From assembly GCA_963738445.1 (NCBI GenBank), contig CAVTWS010000015.1:372001-436000 (forward strand): DNA of 64,000 nucleotides, read 5' to 3'. Below, one piece after another: positions 8,370 through 18,746 of the stretch; positions within the stretch are counted from its first letter, which is position 1, and each line of letters starts with the position of its first letter. The position numbers were made by a program, and so were the translations under genes. Origin of the DNA: CAVTWS01 sp963738445 (GTDB lineage: Bacteria > Actinomycetota > Acidimicrobiia > Acidimicrobiales > SHLQ01). A model generated the notes under the pieces. That model searched no databases. It was not told the DNA's origin and worked only from the letters and a program-made list of their open reading frames with translations.

Positions 8370-9539
8370 ATGGCTGAAATCGAGATCGGTATGGGCAAGT
8401 CGGGCCGTCGGGCGTACGGCTTCGACGACATCGCCATCGTGCCGAGCCGCCGGACCCGTGACCCCGAAGATGTCGACATCTCGTGGCAGATCGACGCGTA
8501 CCGGTTCGAGTTGCCGCTCCTCGCCTCGGCCATGGACGGCGTGGTGTCGCCGGCGATGGCGATCCAGATCGGCCAGCTCGGTGGCCTCGGCGTGCTCAAC
8601 CTCGAAGGGCTCTGGACCCGCTACGAGGATGCCGATCGCATCCTCGAGGAGATCTCGGCCCTCACCACCGAGAAGGCCACCCGGCGTCATGCAGGAGCTC
8701 TACCAGGAGCCGATGAAGGCCGGAGCTCGTGACCGAACGGATCCGTGAGATCAAAGCCGCCGGCGTCGTCGCCGCCGGCTCGCTCACGCCCCAGCGCACC
8801 GAGCAGTTCGCGCCCGCCGTCGCTCGCCGGCGGGCTCGACATGCTGGTGATCCAGGGCACGGTGGTGTCGGCCGAGCACGTCTCCAGCAAGGCCGAGCCT
8901 CTGAACCTGAAGAAGTTCGTGCGCGCTAGCTCGAGATCCCGGTGATCGTCGGAGGGTGCGCCAGTGCTCAGGCCGCCCTGCACCTCATGCGCACGGGTGC
9001 CGCCGGCGTGCTCGTCGGGGTGGGTCCGGGTCATGCCTGTACCACCCGTGGCGTGCTCGGCCTCGGCGTACCGCAGGCCACGGCCATCGCCGATGCCCGG
9101 TATGCCCGCATGCGCCATCTGGACGAGACCGGGGTGTACTGCCACGTGATCGCCGACGGCGGCATGGCCACGGGCGGCGATATCGCCAAGGCCATGGTGT
9201 GCGGCGCCGACGCGGTGATGATCGGTTCGCCGCTGGCCGCCGCCGACGAGGCGCCCGGTCGGGGCTATCACTGGGGAATGGCCACCTTCCACCCCGACCC
9301 TGCCCGCGTGGCGCTCGGGTGAAGACCGAGATCCGCGGCACGCTGGAGGAGATCCTGCTCGGCCCGGCGCACGAGAACGACGGCAAGCTGAACCTCTTCG
9401 GTGCGTTGCGCACCTCGATGGCCACGTGCGGTTACGTCGACATCAAGGAGTTCCAGAAGGCCGAGGTCATGGTGGCCCCGGCGCTGCAGACCGAGGGCAA
9501 GTCACTGCAGCGGTCACAACGGGTCGGGATGGGTCACTG

Positions 9540-9540
<1 letters not shown>
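8370..9540 (+). CDS. GuaB3-type IMP dehydrogenase-related protein (several frameshifts)
   Basis: An IMPDH/GMP-reductase-fold barrel of the GuaB3 family, with no CBS domains. It starts MAEIEIGMGKSGRRAYGFDD, and the catalytic Cys lies in GPGHACTTR (near 9035). The frame is broken at least five times. Extra single bases fall near 8684, 8716 and 8825; a 2-nt excess near 8925 (cgcgctagctcgag for cgcgagctcgag); and a 2-nt or equivalent shift at 9300-9312. Stitched together, the frames give a full-length protein ending SQRVGMGH at 9540. Whether the enzyme is an IMP dehydrogenase or a GMP reductase cannot be told from sequence. It overlaps guaA (TGATG), fitting a purine operon. Confidence 0.85.
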
Positions 9541-11091
<1,551 letters not shown>

Positions 11092-11092
11092 T

Positions 11093-11702
11093 GTGACCGC
11101 TTCTGCTGCGGGCGATCGGTCGGAACCGACCCCCGATCCGGGGCGCGCCATCCCCTCGTCGAGCTGTACGTCGGTGCGATGGCCGGGATGGGCGAGGTCC
11201 TGAAGGCGGTGGGCGACGAGGAGTGGGATCTGCCCACGCCGTGCCCGGAGTGGGATGTGCGAGCGGTCGTCGCCCACGTGGTGCTGGGGGAGCTGCAGTT
11301 GGCCGAGGTCGGATCCGGCGTGGGTGCGGGTTCGGTGGAGGCCGATGCGTCGATCCTCGGCCGATACCCCTCGCGGTATGGCGCGGCACCGCGCTGGCCG
11401 CCATCGCCACCGCCTCGCAGCCGGGATTCGTCGACCGGACCTTCGAGGGCCCGACGGGGCTGGTGTCGGCCTCGACGCTGTTGTCGGTCCGGAGCAGCGA
11501 GAACCTCATCCACGGGTGGGACCTCGCTCGGGCGATCGGACGACGGTACTCACCGAATCCCGGGCTGGTCGCGCTCGTCGACGAGCTGTGGGCCGACCCG
11601 GACAGCTACGGCATCAGCCCCGCGGGGTTCGGCCCGCCGTTGGTCCCCGCCGCCGCCGACGCGTGGACCCGACTGTTGGCCCGCCTCGGCCGCCGACCCT
11701 GA
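11093..11702 (+). CDS. DinB-fold protein, TIGR03086/maleylpyruvate isomerase-like (frameshifted)
   Basis: Segments in different frames combine into a TIGR03086-like DinB-fold protein: HPLVELYVGAMAGMGEVL, then LPTPCPEWDVRAVVAHVVLG, then (after a shift near 11372) AVWRGTALAAIA and LLSVRSSENLIHGWDLARA. CPEWDVRAVVAHV and HGWDLARA are the metal-ligand motifs of mycothiol-dependent enzymes of this fold. Two frame changes are needed, near 11140 and 11372. The GTG at 11093 directly follows the guaA stop and is the likely start. Substrate unknown; the gene may be intact in the organism. Confidence 0.65.
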
Positions 11703-11726
11703 CCACCCAGGACGGCCGGACGGGGT

Positions 11727-12512
11727 TCAGCCCTCCCAGAGCTCCTCAGGGACCCAGTTGGGGGCTCGCTTCTCCATGAACGCCAGCATGCCCTCGCGTG
11801 GTTCGGACGATTCGTCGAGGGCCCAGAACATCGTCTGGTAGTCGATGTTGCCGTATCGCTCGTTGAGCATGCGCTTGACCATCATGCGGGCCGTGGGTGG
11901 GGTCATCAACACCTCTTTGGCGGCCTGGAGCGCGGCGTCCCGCAGTTGCTCGTGGGGGACGACCCGGGAGATGACGCCCAGGCGCTGGGCTTCGGCGGCG
12001 TCGAAGCGGCGCGCGGACAGCAACAGATCGCGCGCCACGGCGACCCCGACGTGGGCGGGAAGGAACGATGCGTAGGTGGCATCGGGGATGCCCCGCAGCA
12101 GTTCGGGTACCCGGAACACGGCCCGGTCGCTCGCCACGGCGATGTCGGCGGCCATGGCGATGAGCAGTCCACCGGCCTGACAGATCCCGTTGACGGCGGC
12201 GATCACCGGCGCCCGACTGTCCCGGATCGGGATGAACGGGAGCATGGCACTGCCCAGGTTGTCGGGGAGCTCGGCATCGCCGGGGTCGGCCCGGCCCCCG
12301 AGATCGCCACCCGGGGCGAAGACGTCGCCGGTGCCGGTGATGATGAGGGCCGCGAGGTCAGGGTCCCGGTTGACGAGGGCGACGGCACGCTGGAAGCCGA
12401 AGTACATGGCGGGAGTGATGGCGTTTCGGGCGTGGGGTCGGTCGATGTAACACCAGCCGATCGGTCCTTCGCGCTCGAACCGCAGTCCGCCAGCACCGAG
12501 ATCGTCTGACAT
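11727..12512 (-). CDS. Enoyl-CoA hydratase/isomerase family protein
   Basis: A 261-residue crotonase-fold protein. Hallmarks are RPHARNAITPAMYF near residue 24, the first oxyanion-hole block AALIITGTGDVFAPGGDL near residue 55, and the second block VIAAVNGICQAGGLLIAMAADI near residue 105, followed by FRVPELLRGI. The glutamate pair typical of true hydratases is not clearly present (the first position reads NGICQAGG), so the reaction is uncertain: hydration, isomerisation or another crotonase reaction. It stands alone, convergent with the DinB-fold gene. Confidence 0.87.
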   Translation of the reverse strand: MSDDLGAGGLRFEREGPIGWCYIDRPHARNAITPAMYFGFQRAVALVNRDPDLAALIITGTGDVFAPGGDLGGRADPGDAELPDNLGSAMLPFIPIRDSRAPVIAAVNGICQAGGLLIAMAADIAVASDRAVFRVPELLRGIPDATYASFLPAHVGVAVARDLLLSARRFDAAEAQRLGVISRVVPHEQLRDAALQAAKEVLMTPPTARMMVKRMLNERYGNIDYQTMFWALDESSEPREGMLAFMEKRAPNWVPEELWEG

Positions 12513-12629
12513 CTTCGTCCCCCAACCGGGCCAGACCGCCGCGCCGGCGGGGCACGGCCCACCCTAGCCCCCGGCTCCGGTCCAACGGCCTGATCACGTG
12601 GGTCGTAGGGACCGAATGACCGCCGACAG

Positions 12630-13505
12630 TTGAGTGTCGACGATCCGGGCGGCGAGACTCCCGTCGTGCCCCCGGATCCCGCGTCGTCGGACGACTACCT
12701 CTACGAGATCGACGAGCACGCCGTGATCGTGCCTTCGCGGTATGCGCAGGGACCCTGGGACCCGCACCACCAGCACGGCGGCGCGGTCGTGGCCCTGTTC
12801 TCCCACCTCGTGGAGCAGGTCCCCACGGCGGTGCCGATGCGGGTCGCCCGTTTGACCGTCGACCTGTATCGACCGGTACCGATGTCCCCGCTTCGCTCCC
12901 GCTACCGGATCGTGCGGCAGGGCAAACGCATCCAGCTCGTCGACGTGATGCTCGACGACGGCGACGTCGAGGTGGCGCGGGTATCCGCGCTGTCCCTCCA
13001 CACGACCGAGGTCGATGTTCCCGAGGAGCCGAACCGTCGAGCGGAGCCACGTACTCCGCCTCCGAGGGGAGGAGGTATCCCGTTCGGTTCTGACGTGCCC
13101 GGAGAGCGTCGGGCCGGGAGCATGCCCGGATTCGTGTTCGCTTTCGAGGGCGAACGGGTCGCCGGCGCCCACGGCGGCGGTGTGCCGGCTGTCAGTTGGT
13201 TCCGCCTCCGCTGCGGCATCGTCGCGGGCCGGCCGGTGACGCCGTTGGGCCGTGCCGCGGCAGCGTCGGACTTCGTCAGCGGCCTCGCCACCTTCCTCGA
13301 CTTCCGTACTCGCGCCAGCATCAACCCCGATGTGAGTCTGCACCTGCTGAGGCCGCCCGTCGACGAGTGGATCGGCCTCGACGCCTCGTACCAGATGCAC
13401 TCCGACGGGATCGCCCAGACCCGCGCCTTCATGTTCGACCAGACCGGGCACATGGGCACGGTGCTGACCTCGGCGATGGCCACGATTCTCGAGCCGCCCG
13501 TCTGA
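12630..13505 (+). CDS. Acyl-CoA thioesterase-like protein, double hotdog
   Basis: A 291-residue protein resembling TesB-type/mycobacterial thioesterase-family proteins with two hotdog domains. The N-terminal hotdog shows WDPHHQHGGAVVALFSHLVE near residue 45 and MRVARLTVDLYRPVPMSPL near residue 73. The C-terminal hotdog shows FLDFRTRASINPDVSLHLLR and the usual end MHSDGIAQTRAFMFDQTGHM. It probably hydrolyses acyl-CoA thioesters. The start is TTG at 12630 or the in-frame GTG at 12666. It is divergent from the enoyl-CoA hydratase gene. Confidence 0.82.
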   Translation: MSVDDPGGETPVVPPDPASSDDYLYEIDEHAVIVPSRYAQGPWDPHHQHGGAVVALFSHLVEQVPTAVPMRVARLTVDLYRPVPMSPLRSRYRIVRQGKRIQLVDVMLDDGDVEVARVSALSLHTTEVDVPEEPNRRAEPRTPPPRGGGIPFGSDVPGERRAGSMPGFVFAFEGERVAGAHGGGVPAVSWFRLRCGIVAGRPVTPLGRAAAASDFVSGLATFLDFRTRASINPDVSLHLLRPPVDEWIGLDASYQMHSDGIAQTRAFMFDQTGHMGTVLTSAMATILEPPV

Positions 13506-13594
13506 CGCGATCGGCGCCTTCGTTCACCGATTGTTTCGGTCGGGTTCCGACGCCCGGAATGTCGGCGACCTCTAGGGTGTTGCCGGAGCATCAC

Positions 13595-14167
13595 ATGGGA
13601 CCGTCGTCGAGTGAACAGGCCTTCGAGCAGTACGTGCTGCCCGAGATCGACCTGCTGTACCGCGTGGCCCGCACGCTCACCTTCGACCGCGCCGACGCCG
13701 AAGACCTCGTGCAGGACACGCTGGTTCGGGCGTACAACGCCATCGACCGGTTCGACGGGCGGTACCCGCGGGCGTGGCTGCTCACGATCCTGCGCAATCT
13801 CAATCGGAATCGGGCCCGGAGGGCCGGCAAGATCCGGTTCGACAGCCTCGACGAGTCACCGGGCGAGCGGGTGGGGGAGAGCCGGTACGACCGCCTCGAC
13901 GACCGCCTCGGCGACAGCCGCCACGGGCGGCCCGAGGACGTGGTCGACGTGACCTTCGACGCCGCCGTCGCTCGAGCGCTCGACAACCTCACCCCACCGT
14001 TCCGGGCGGTCGTCGAGCTCGTCGACATCGGGGGTCTCAGCTACGCGGAGGCGGCGGAGACCCTCGACGTGCGCATCGGCACCATCATGAGTCGCCTGCA
14101 TCGGGCCCGGAATCGGATCCGCACCGCGCTCGACGAATCCGGCTTCATGCCGGGGGTCGTCGCATGA
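13595..14167 (+). CDS. ECF RNA polymerase sigma factor
   Basis: A 190-residue extracytoplasmic-function sigma-70 factor. Region 2 is ADAEDLVQDTLVRAYNAIDR near residues 30-50 followed by YPRAWLLTILRNLNRN; region 4 is LSYAEAAETLDVRIGTIMSR near residue 150, the promoter -35 binding helix-turn-helix. ATG 13595 is chosen for a GGAG at 13584-13587; an in-frame ATG at 13559 is possible. The stop overlaps the ATG of the anti-sigma gene (ATGA), so the pair is co-translated and the sigma factor is probably held inactive by its neighbour. Confidence 0.93.
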   Translation: MGPSSSEQAFEQYVLPEIDLLYRVARTLTFDRADAEDLVQDTLVRAYNAIDRFDGRYPRAWLLTILRNLNRNRARRAGKIRFDSLDESPGERVGESRYDRLDDRLGDSRHGRPEDVVDVTFDAAVARALDNLTPPFRAVVELVDIGGLSYAEAAETLDVRIGTIMSRLHRARNRIRTALDESGFMPGVVA

Positions 14168-14472
14168 GGCCCTTCGCCCGCACCTCCCTGTCCGTTCGAC
14201 GCCGCAGCCCACGACCGCTCGACTGCCGTGATGTCGGGCGGGTGCTCCAGTCGTACCTGGATCGGGAGTCCGATCCGTCCCTCGACTTCGAGCTCGCCGC
14301 CCACCTCGAGGCATGCCGCCACTGCGGACTCGACGCCGAGGTGTACCGCCGCATCAAGGCCGGGCTCGGTCACGTCGGCGTGTCGTTGCTCGACCCCGAG
14401 GTGGTGGTCCGGTTGCGGCACTTCGGCGACTCGCTGGTCCACCCGGGTTCGGGCGATACCACCCCGGGCTGA
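14164..14472 (+). CDS. Zinc-finger anti-sigma factor
   Basis: A 102-residue protein with the ZAS zinc motif H-x3-C-x2-C in AAHLEACRHCGLD near residues 45-57, preceded by DCRDVGRVLQSYLDRE, the helix that occludes the cognate sigma factor in this family. No membrane segment is present, so it is a soluble anti-sigma of the RsrA type, which often responds to redox or zinc state. It is co-translated with the upstream ECF sigma factor. The signal it responds to cannot be read from sequence. Confidence 0.88.
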   Translation: MRPFARTSLSVRRRSPRPLDCRDVGRVLQSYLDRESDPSLDFELAAHLEACRHCGLDAEVYRRIKAGLGHVGVSLLDPEVVVRLRHFGDSLVHPGSGDTTPG

Positions 14473-14566
14473 GCGGCCGGCCGATTCGGCTCGTCGCGCC
14501 GTTGTGACGGGCCCGCGCCCGCGGCGCTACAGTCCGCGCCGTTCCCCGAGCCTCCGGAGCCCGACG

Positions 14567-15388
14567 ATGTACGAGAACGGCAGCGAATACCCGATCAAGG
14601 TGGGCAGCATGCTGTACACCCTCGTCGACCCCAACAAGGGTCACGAGAAGGAGTACAACCGCTGGTACGAGCGTGATCACTTCTACGCCGGCTGCATGAT
14701 CGGTCCCTGGCTGTTCGCCGGTAGTCGCTGGGTCGCCACCCGTGAGCTCAAGGACCTGCGGTTCCCCAAGGAAGGTAACACGATCACGCAGCCGTACGAC
14801 GCCGGTTCCTACGTAGCCATCTACTGGGTGCTCGATGGTCACTACGACGATCACTTCAACGAATGGGCCGGGGACCAGGTCCACTGGCTGTATTCGAACG
14901 GACGTGGCTTCGCCGAACGCACGCACCGTCACACCGTGCTGTACCGGGCGGTCGAGCAGTTCTACCGCGACGAGGATCCGGTCCCGGTGGAGCTGGCGCT
15001 CGACAAGGGCTACGACGGCCAGGTGTCGATCGCGGTCGACCTCGCGGACGGGGTCGACGACGTGTCATTCGGGGCCTGGCTCCGCTCGGCGGACGGCATG
15101 AGTCCCGTGCTCGACGCCGGAAGTCCGGTGGCGTCGTGCATCACGTGGATCCCGTCGCCCCGAGAGGGCTCCACGGCCAACTCGCCCATGCCGCTCGGGA
15201 GCGAACCGGGCGGTCCGAATCGACGCATGCAGCTGTTCTTCATCGAAGGTGACGTTCGCGGCGCCTGGCCCCGCTTCGTGGACTACGCCGCCCGGATCGA
15301 CGCCTCGGGGCTCGCCACCGTCGTGTCGGCGGCGCCGTTCCACAAAACGATCCTGGGCACCGACACGTACACCGACCAGCTCTGGTAG
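14567..15388 (+). CDS. Hypothetical protein, EthD/dimeric-barrel-like
   Basis: A 273-residue protein of unknown function. Residues 10-40 (MLYTLVDPNKGHEKEYNRWY, then ERDHFY) resemble dimeric alpha-beta barrel proteins such as EthD, whose NxWYdxEH motif is similar. The C-terminal half may be a second such domain ending in TILGTDTYTDQLW. No signal peptide or membrane segment. It lies 3 nt upstream of a phosphotransferase-family gene, so the two are probably one operon. The EthD link is a pattern resemblance only. Confidence 0.6.
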   Translation: MYENGSEYPIKVGSMLYTLVDPNKGHEKEYNRWYERDHFYAGCMIGPWLFAGSRWVATRELKDLRFPKEGNTITQPYDAGSYVAIYWVLDGHYDDHFNEWAGDQVHWLYSNGRGFAERTHRHTVLYRAVEQFYRDEDPVPVELALDKGYDGQVSIAVDLADGVDDVSFGAWLRSADGMSPVLDAGSPVASCITWIPSPREGSTANSPMPLGSEPGGPNRRMQLFFIEGDVRGAWPRFVDYAARIDASGLATVVSAAPFHKTILGTDTYTDQLW

Positions 15389-15391
15389 CTC

Positions 15392-16471
15392 GTGCTCGAC
15401 CTCGCCATCCCAACCGAGGCCACCGAGATCACCGGCCCGTGGCTCACCGCTGTCCTTCGCCGAGCCGGGTTCGACTCGACCATCGTCGAGGTCAGGACCG
15501 AACCGGTGGGCACTGGTCAGATGGCTCGCAGCGAACGGGTGTGGCTCACCTCTGAGCCCGCTGGTTCGGCGCCCTCGACCCTGGTGGTGAAGTTCGCCTC
15601 GGCGGATCCCACGAGCCGAACGGCCGGCAGCTCCGGTGGGTATCGCAACGAGGTCGGCTTCTACCGTGACCTGGCCGGCGATCTCAGCCTCTCCACTCCG
15701 CGGTGCTACCACGCCGCGCTGTCAGCCGATGGTGCCGAGTTCGTCCTGGTCCTGGCCGACATGGCGCCGGCGAGACAGGGCGATCAGATCGCCGGCTGCA
15801 CGGTCGAACAGGCCGGGGTCGCCGTCGACAACCTGGTCGGCCTCCACGCCCCTCGATGGTGCGACCCGACGTTGCGGGAGGTGCCGTGGATCATGGGGCG
15901 CAGCCCGGAGGCGGCCGAGTTCCTGGGGGCGATCCTCGTCGACGACACGGAGCGGTTCGTCGACCGCTACAGGGACCGCCTGGCCGCCGACGATGTCGGC
16001 GTGCTGACCCGATTCGCGGCGGCGTCGGCGCGGTGGTGTGCCGCCCGGGCCGATCGGTTCTCGATCCTCCACGGCGACTACCGCCTGGACAATCTGCTGT
16101 TCGATCGCACGGAGACCGGCGAACCGACCGTCAGCGCCGTCGACTGGCAAACCGTCGCCGTCGACCTTCCCGCCAAGGATGTCGCCTACCTGCTCGGCAA
16201 CGGCCTGCTCACCGCCGATCGCCGCCTCCACGAACGTTCCCTGGTCGAGCGGTATCACGCCGGCCTCGTCGACGCGGGGGTCGACGGGTACTCGGTCGAC
16301 GAGTGTTGGGACGATTACGTGTTCGGCCAGTTCCATGGCCTCGTCGTCACCGTCCTCGGAGCGATGCACGTGGTCCAGACCGATCGAGGCGACGACATGT
16401 TCATGGTGATGGCCGAGCGTCACTGCGCGGCGATCGTGGACCTCGGTTCGGAGGCGCTGCTCCCCGCCTGA
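15392..16471 (+). CDS. Phosphotransferase family protein (APH/choline-kinase fold)
   Basis: A 359-residue kinase-like protein of the aminoglycoside-phosphotransferase superfamily. Brenner's motif HGDYRLDNLLF near residue 229 carries the catalytic Asp and the Asn metal ligand; VSAVDWQTVAVDLPAKDVAY near residue 248 supplies the DxD-like metal Asp. VVKFASAD near residue 69 is the ATP-binding lysine strand. Many actinobacterial relatives sit in lipid or steroid catabolic clusters with acyl-CoA enzymes, consistent with the context here; an antibiotic-resistance role is not indicated. GTG start, 3 nt after the preceding gene. Confidence 0.88.
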   Translation: MLDLAIPTEATEITGPWLTAVLRRAGFDSTIVEVRTEPVGTGQMARSERVWLTSEPAGSAPSTLVVKFASADPTSRTAGSSGGYRNEVGFYRDLAGDLSLSTPRCYHAALSADGAEFVLVLADMAPARQGDQIAGCTVEQAGVAVDNLVGLHAPRWCDPTLREVPWIMGRSPEAAEFLGAILVDDTERFVDRYRDRLAADDVGVLTRFAAASARWCAARADRFSILHGDYRLDNLLFDRTETGEPTVSAVDWQTVAVDLPAKDVAYLLGNGLLTADRRLHERSLVERYHAGLVDAGVDGYSVDECWDDYVFGQFHGLVVTVLGAMHVVQTDRGDDMFMVMAERHCAAIVDLGSEALLPA

Positions 16472-16481
16472 GGGCGACCCG

Positions 16482-16910
16482 TCAGGCGGAACCGATGAGG
16501 CGTCGGTCGCCGACTTCGAGGTCGACGATCATCCGTCGGTGGCGGATGAGCCAACCATGGGGCACGCGGACGAGGTCGTCGTGGTAGGAGCCGTAGACCA
16601 CATAGGTCTCCTGCTCACGTCCCGATCCGGGGCGACCGCCGTGGGTCGCCGTCACGGTGCAACGGGCGTGAGCGATGTCACCATCGAGCTCGACCACGTG
16701 GTTGCCCAGCATGTGCTGGGTCGGGCCCGCACCGTCGAGGAACGAGGACAGCATGGCCTCGAACCCCCGGCGGTCGGGCGGGTTGTACAGGCCGTACGTC
16801 CCCGACGCGTCCTCGGTGAACACCCGCTCGAGGATCGACCAGTCCCGGCTGTCGCAGGCGTCGGCGTACCCGATCTGGGTCTCGATCACGGCGGCTCGAT
16901 CATCGTTCAC
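16482..16910 (-). CDS. SnoaL/NTF2-like protein
   Basis: A 142-residue single-domain protein of the NTF2/SnoaL-like fold, typical of small isomerases, cyclases or dehydratases acting on hydrophobic ring compounds. Family features are YADACDSRDWSILERVFTED near residues 15-34, GHxVVELDGDIAHARCTVTA near residue 70 and the C-terminal GWLIRHRRMIVDLEVGDRRL. It is convergent with the phosphotransferase gene and downstream of an F420 monooxygenase on the same strand. Substrate unknown. Confidence 0.82.
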   Translation of the reverse strand: MNDDRAAVIETQIGYADACDSRDWSILERVFTEDASGTYGLYNPPDRRGFEAMLSSFLDGAGPTQHMLGNHVVELDGDIAHARCTVTATHGGRPGSGREQETYVVYGSYHDDLVRVPHGWLIRHRRMIVDLEVGDRRLIGSA

Positions 16911-16928
16911 GTTGCGCTCCTCGTTGAG

Positions 16929-16994
16929 CCGATCAGGTGTTGTCAGCGACCGGCGCGAGCCGGTCAGGTGTTGTCAGCGACCGGCGAGCCGGTC
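16929..16994. repeat. Two-copy direct repeat at the 3' end of the F420 monooxygenase gene
   Basis: A stretch of about 31-33 nt containing caggtgttgtcagcgaccgg and agccggtc occurs twice in tandem. The copies differ by a 2-nt cg insertion in the left one. The right copy holds the TGA stop of the minus-strand gene; the left copy lies just beyond it. The left copy forms a 7-bp hairpin (gaccggc/gccggtc around gcga). Confidence 0.8.
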
Positions 16995-17903
16995 GAGGAC
17001 CGGCGCCATGGACTCCATCACGTCAGCGTTGATGCCGATGTAGGAGATGCCCCACCGGTCACGCCAACGCAGGAGTGTCTCGGCACATTGATCGACGGTG
17101 CCGACGAGGGCGTGCGGTGAGGCCAGCGCATCCTCGGCGTCGATGCCGAGCGCCGGCGCCATCATGGCCGCCACACCGTCGCGGTCGTCGGTGATCATGG
17201 CCAGGTGGACCCGGGTGTGGATCTCGATGGCGTCGAACCGATCGGCCGCCGCGTCACGGATCCAGGCCAGCTTCTGATCCGTCGCGGCAGGGGTGGCGGT
17301 CGAGCCGGCGCGCGGGTCGATGACGCCCGCGGCCAGGCTCGGATTGATGCCGACGATGTCCGCGTGCCGTCCCGCCACCGTCAAGATGCGTTGGGCGCCA
17401 CCGGCCACCATGATCGGCGGATGGGGCCTCTGGTGGGGTTTGGGTGTGCCGTCCATCCCCGTGATCCGATAGTGCTCGCCGGCGAAATCGAGGGGTCCGT
17501 CGTCGAACAGGCCCTTGAGGACGCGCAATGACTCCTCGAGTCGGGCGATCCGAATGCCGGGTCGGTCGAAGTTCAGGCCCGACTGCTCGTAGTCGCTGTG
17601 CATCCATCCGGCACCGATGCCGAGCTCGATCCGACCGCCGGTCAACACGTCGATGGTGGCGATCTCCTTCGCCAGGACGGCGGGGTGCCGGTAGTCGTTG
17701 GCCAGCACCAGGGGCAGGATGCGGATGGCGGGGGCGGCGAGCGCCGCGGCGAGCAATGCCGGCAAGGGTGCCGCCTGATCGTCGAGATGGTCAGGGAGGC
17801 TGAGCGTGCTGTAGCCGAGCTCAGCCGCCCGTTGGGCGACGTGGGCCAGCTGGTCGAGCGGTTGGTTCGTCGCGGTGACGGAGAAGCGGAACGGTCGAGT
17901 CAC
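16974..17903 (-). CDS. LLM class F420-dependent oxidoreductase
   Basis: A 309-residue luciferase-like monooxygenase fold protein, of the type that uses cofactor F420 in actinobacteria. It begins VTRPFRFSVTATNQPLDQLA and shows YSTLSLPDHLDD near residue 35, the nonprolyl cis-peptide region LPLVLANDYRHPAVLAKEIA near residue 67, and GRIELGIGAGWMHSDY near residue 97, all typical of the MSMEG_2516-like F420 family. The GTG start at 17903 is used. It is divergent from a dienelactone hydrolase gene over only 36 bp, suggesting shared control. Substrate unknown. Confidence 0.88.
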   Translation of the reverse strand: MTRPFRFSVTATNQPLDQLAHVAQRAAELGYSTLSLPDHLDDQAAPLPALLAAALAAPAIRILPLVLANDYRHPAVLAKEIATIDVLTGGRIELGIGAGWMHSDYEQSGLNFDRPGIRIARLEESLRVLKGLFDDGPLDFAGEHYRITGMDGTPKPHQRPHPPIMVAGGAQRILTVAGRHADIVGINPSLAAGVIDPRAGSTATPAATDQKLAWIRDAAADRFDAIEIHTRVHLAMITDDRDGVAAMMAPALGIDAEDALASPHALVGTVDQCAETLLRWRDRWGISYIGINADVMESMAPVLDRLAGR

Positions 17904-17939
17904 GGCGACGAACCTACAGCCCGCCGTAGGCTCTCGCCG
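17904..17939. promoter_or_regulatory. Divergent promoter gap with nested palindrome
   Basis: The 36-bp gap between two divergent starts contains inner arms cctac (17913-17917) and gtagg (17926-17930) and outer arms near cggcga and tcgccg at its two edges. With promoters necessarily overlapping here, a dyad is a plausible operator shared by the monooxygenase and hydrolase genes. No regulator gene is adjacent. This is an inference from geometry. Confidence 0.35.
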
Positions 17940-18746
17940 GTGAGCGTCGCACCTACAGGACTGACCGATTTCGAGCGGATCGACACGACCCTGCTCGGGC
18001 GGACGTACCCGGTGTTCACCAAGGGTGAGGGCCCGGGCGTCGTGGTCATCCCGGAGATCCCCGGTCTCACGCCCGAGGTCGCCGGCTTCGCCCGCCGGGT
18101 GGCCGACCTCGGCTGCACGGTCGTCGTGCCGTCCCTGTTCGGAACACCGGGTCGCCCGATGACGGCGCGGTACGCCACCGACTCGATCGTTCGCGCGTGC
18201 GTGTCGAAGGAGTTCGTGGTGATGGCCACGAATCGCTCGTCCCCGGTGACGGAGTGGTTGCGAGCTCTGGCCGCCGACGTGCACACCCGGTGCGGTGGCC
18301 CGGGTGTCGGTGCCATCGGGATGTGCCTGACCGGCGGCTTCGCCCTCGCCATGATGGTGGAGCCGGCGGTGGTGGCGCCGGTGCTCAGCCAGCCGAGTCT
18401 CCCGTTTCCGGTCACGCGCCGACATCGGGCCGACCTCGGGCTCAGCCCCGCGGACCGGGAGGCCGTGGTGGCCCGGGCCGCCGACGGATGCGATGTCCTG
18501 GCGCTGCGCTTCAGCAAGGACATGATGTCGCCGGGAGGGCGCTTCCGGGCCCTCGAGGACCTGCTGGGCGAACGGTTCATCGGGGTCGAGATCGACTCGG
18601 GTCGCCACAACACCCACGGGGTGTCACGGTGGTCCCACTCGGTGGTGACCCGGCATCTCGTCGACGAGCCGGGCCACCCGACGCGAGATGCCCTCGACCG
18701 TGTGCTCGAGTTCTTCCGTGACCGCCTGCTCGGCGGCCATCTTTGA
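17940..18746 (+). CDS. Dienelactone hydrolase family protein
   Basis: A 268-residue alpha/beta hydrolase. The nucleophile elbow GMCLTGG near residue 124 carries Cys, as in true dienelactone hydrolases. The histidine is in SGRHNTHG near residue 222, and an N-terminal block VVVIPEIPGLTPEVAGFARR matches the DLH family. Such enzymes open lactones in aromatic-ring catabolism, but the family is broad. The GTG start at 17940 faces the F420 monooxygenase across a short promoter gap. Its last codons and stop lie inside a 26-nt tandem repeat. Confidence 0.82.
   Translation: MSVAPTGLTDFERIDTTLLGRTYPVFTKGEGPGVVVIPEIPGLTPEVAGFARRVADLGCTVVVPSLFGTPGRPMTARYATDSIVRACVSKEFVVMATNRSSPVTEWLRALAADVHTRCGGPGVGAIGMCLTGGFALAMMVEPAVVAPVLSQPSLPFPVTRRHRADLGLSPADREAVVARAADGCDVLALRFSKDMMSPGGRFRALEDLLGERFIGVEIDSGRHNTHGVSRWSHSVVTRHLVDEPGHPTRDALDRVLEFFRDRLLGGHL

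Noticed and set aside
15392..16471. The phosphotransferase gene as an aminoglycoside-resistance determinant
   Set aside because: The fold is shared by many metabolic kinases, and the context is catabolic with no mobile or resistance neighbours.
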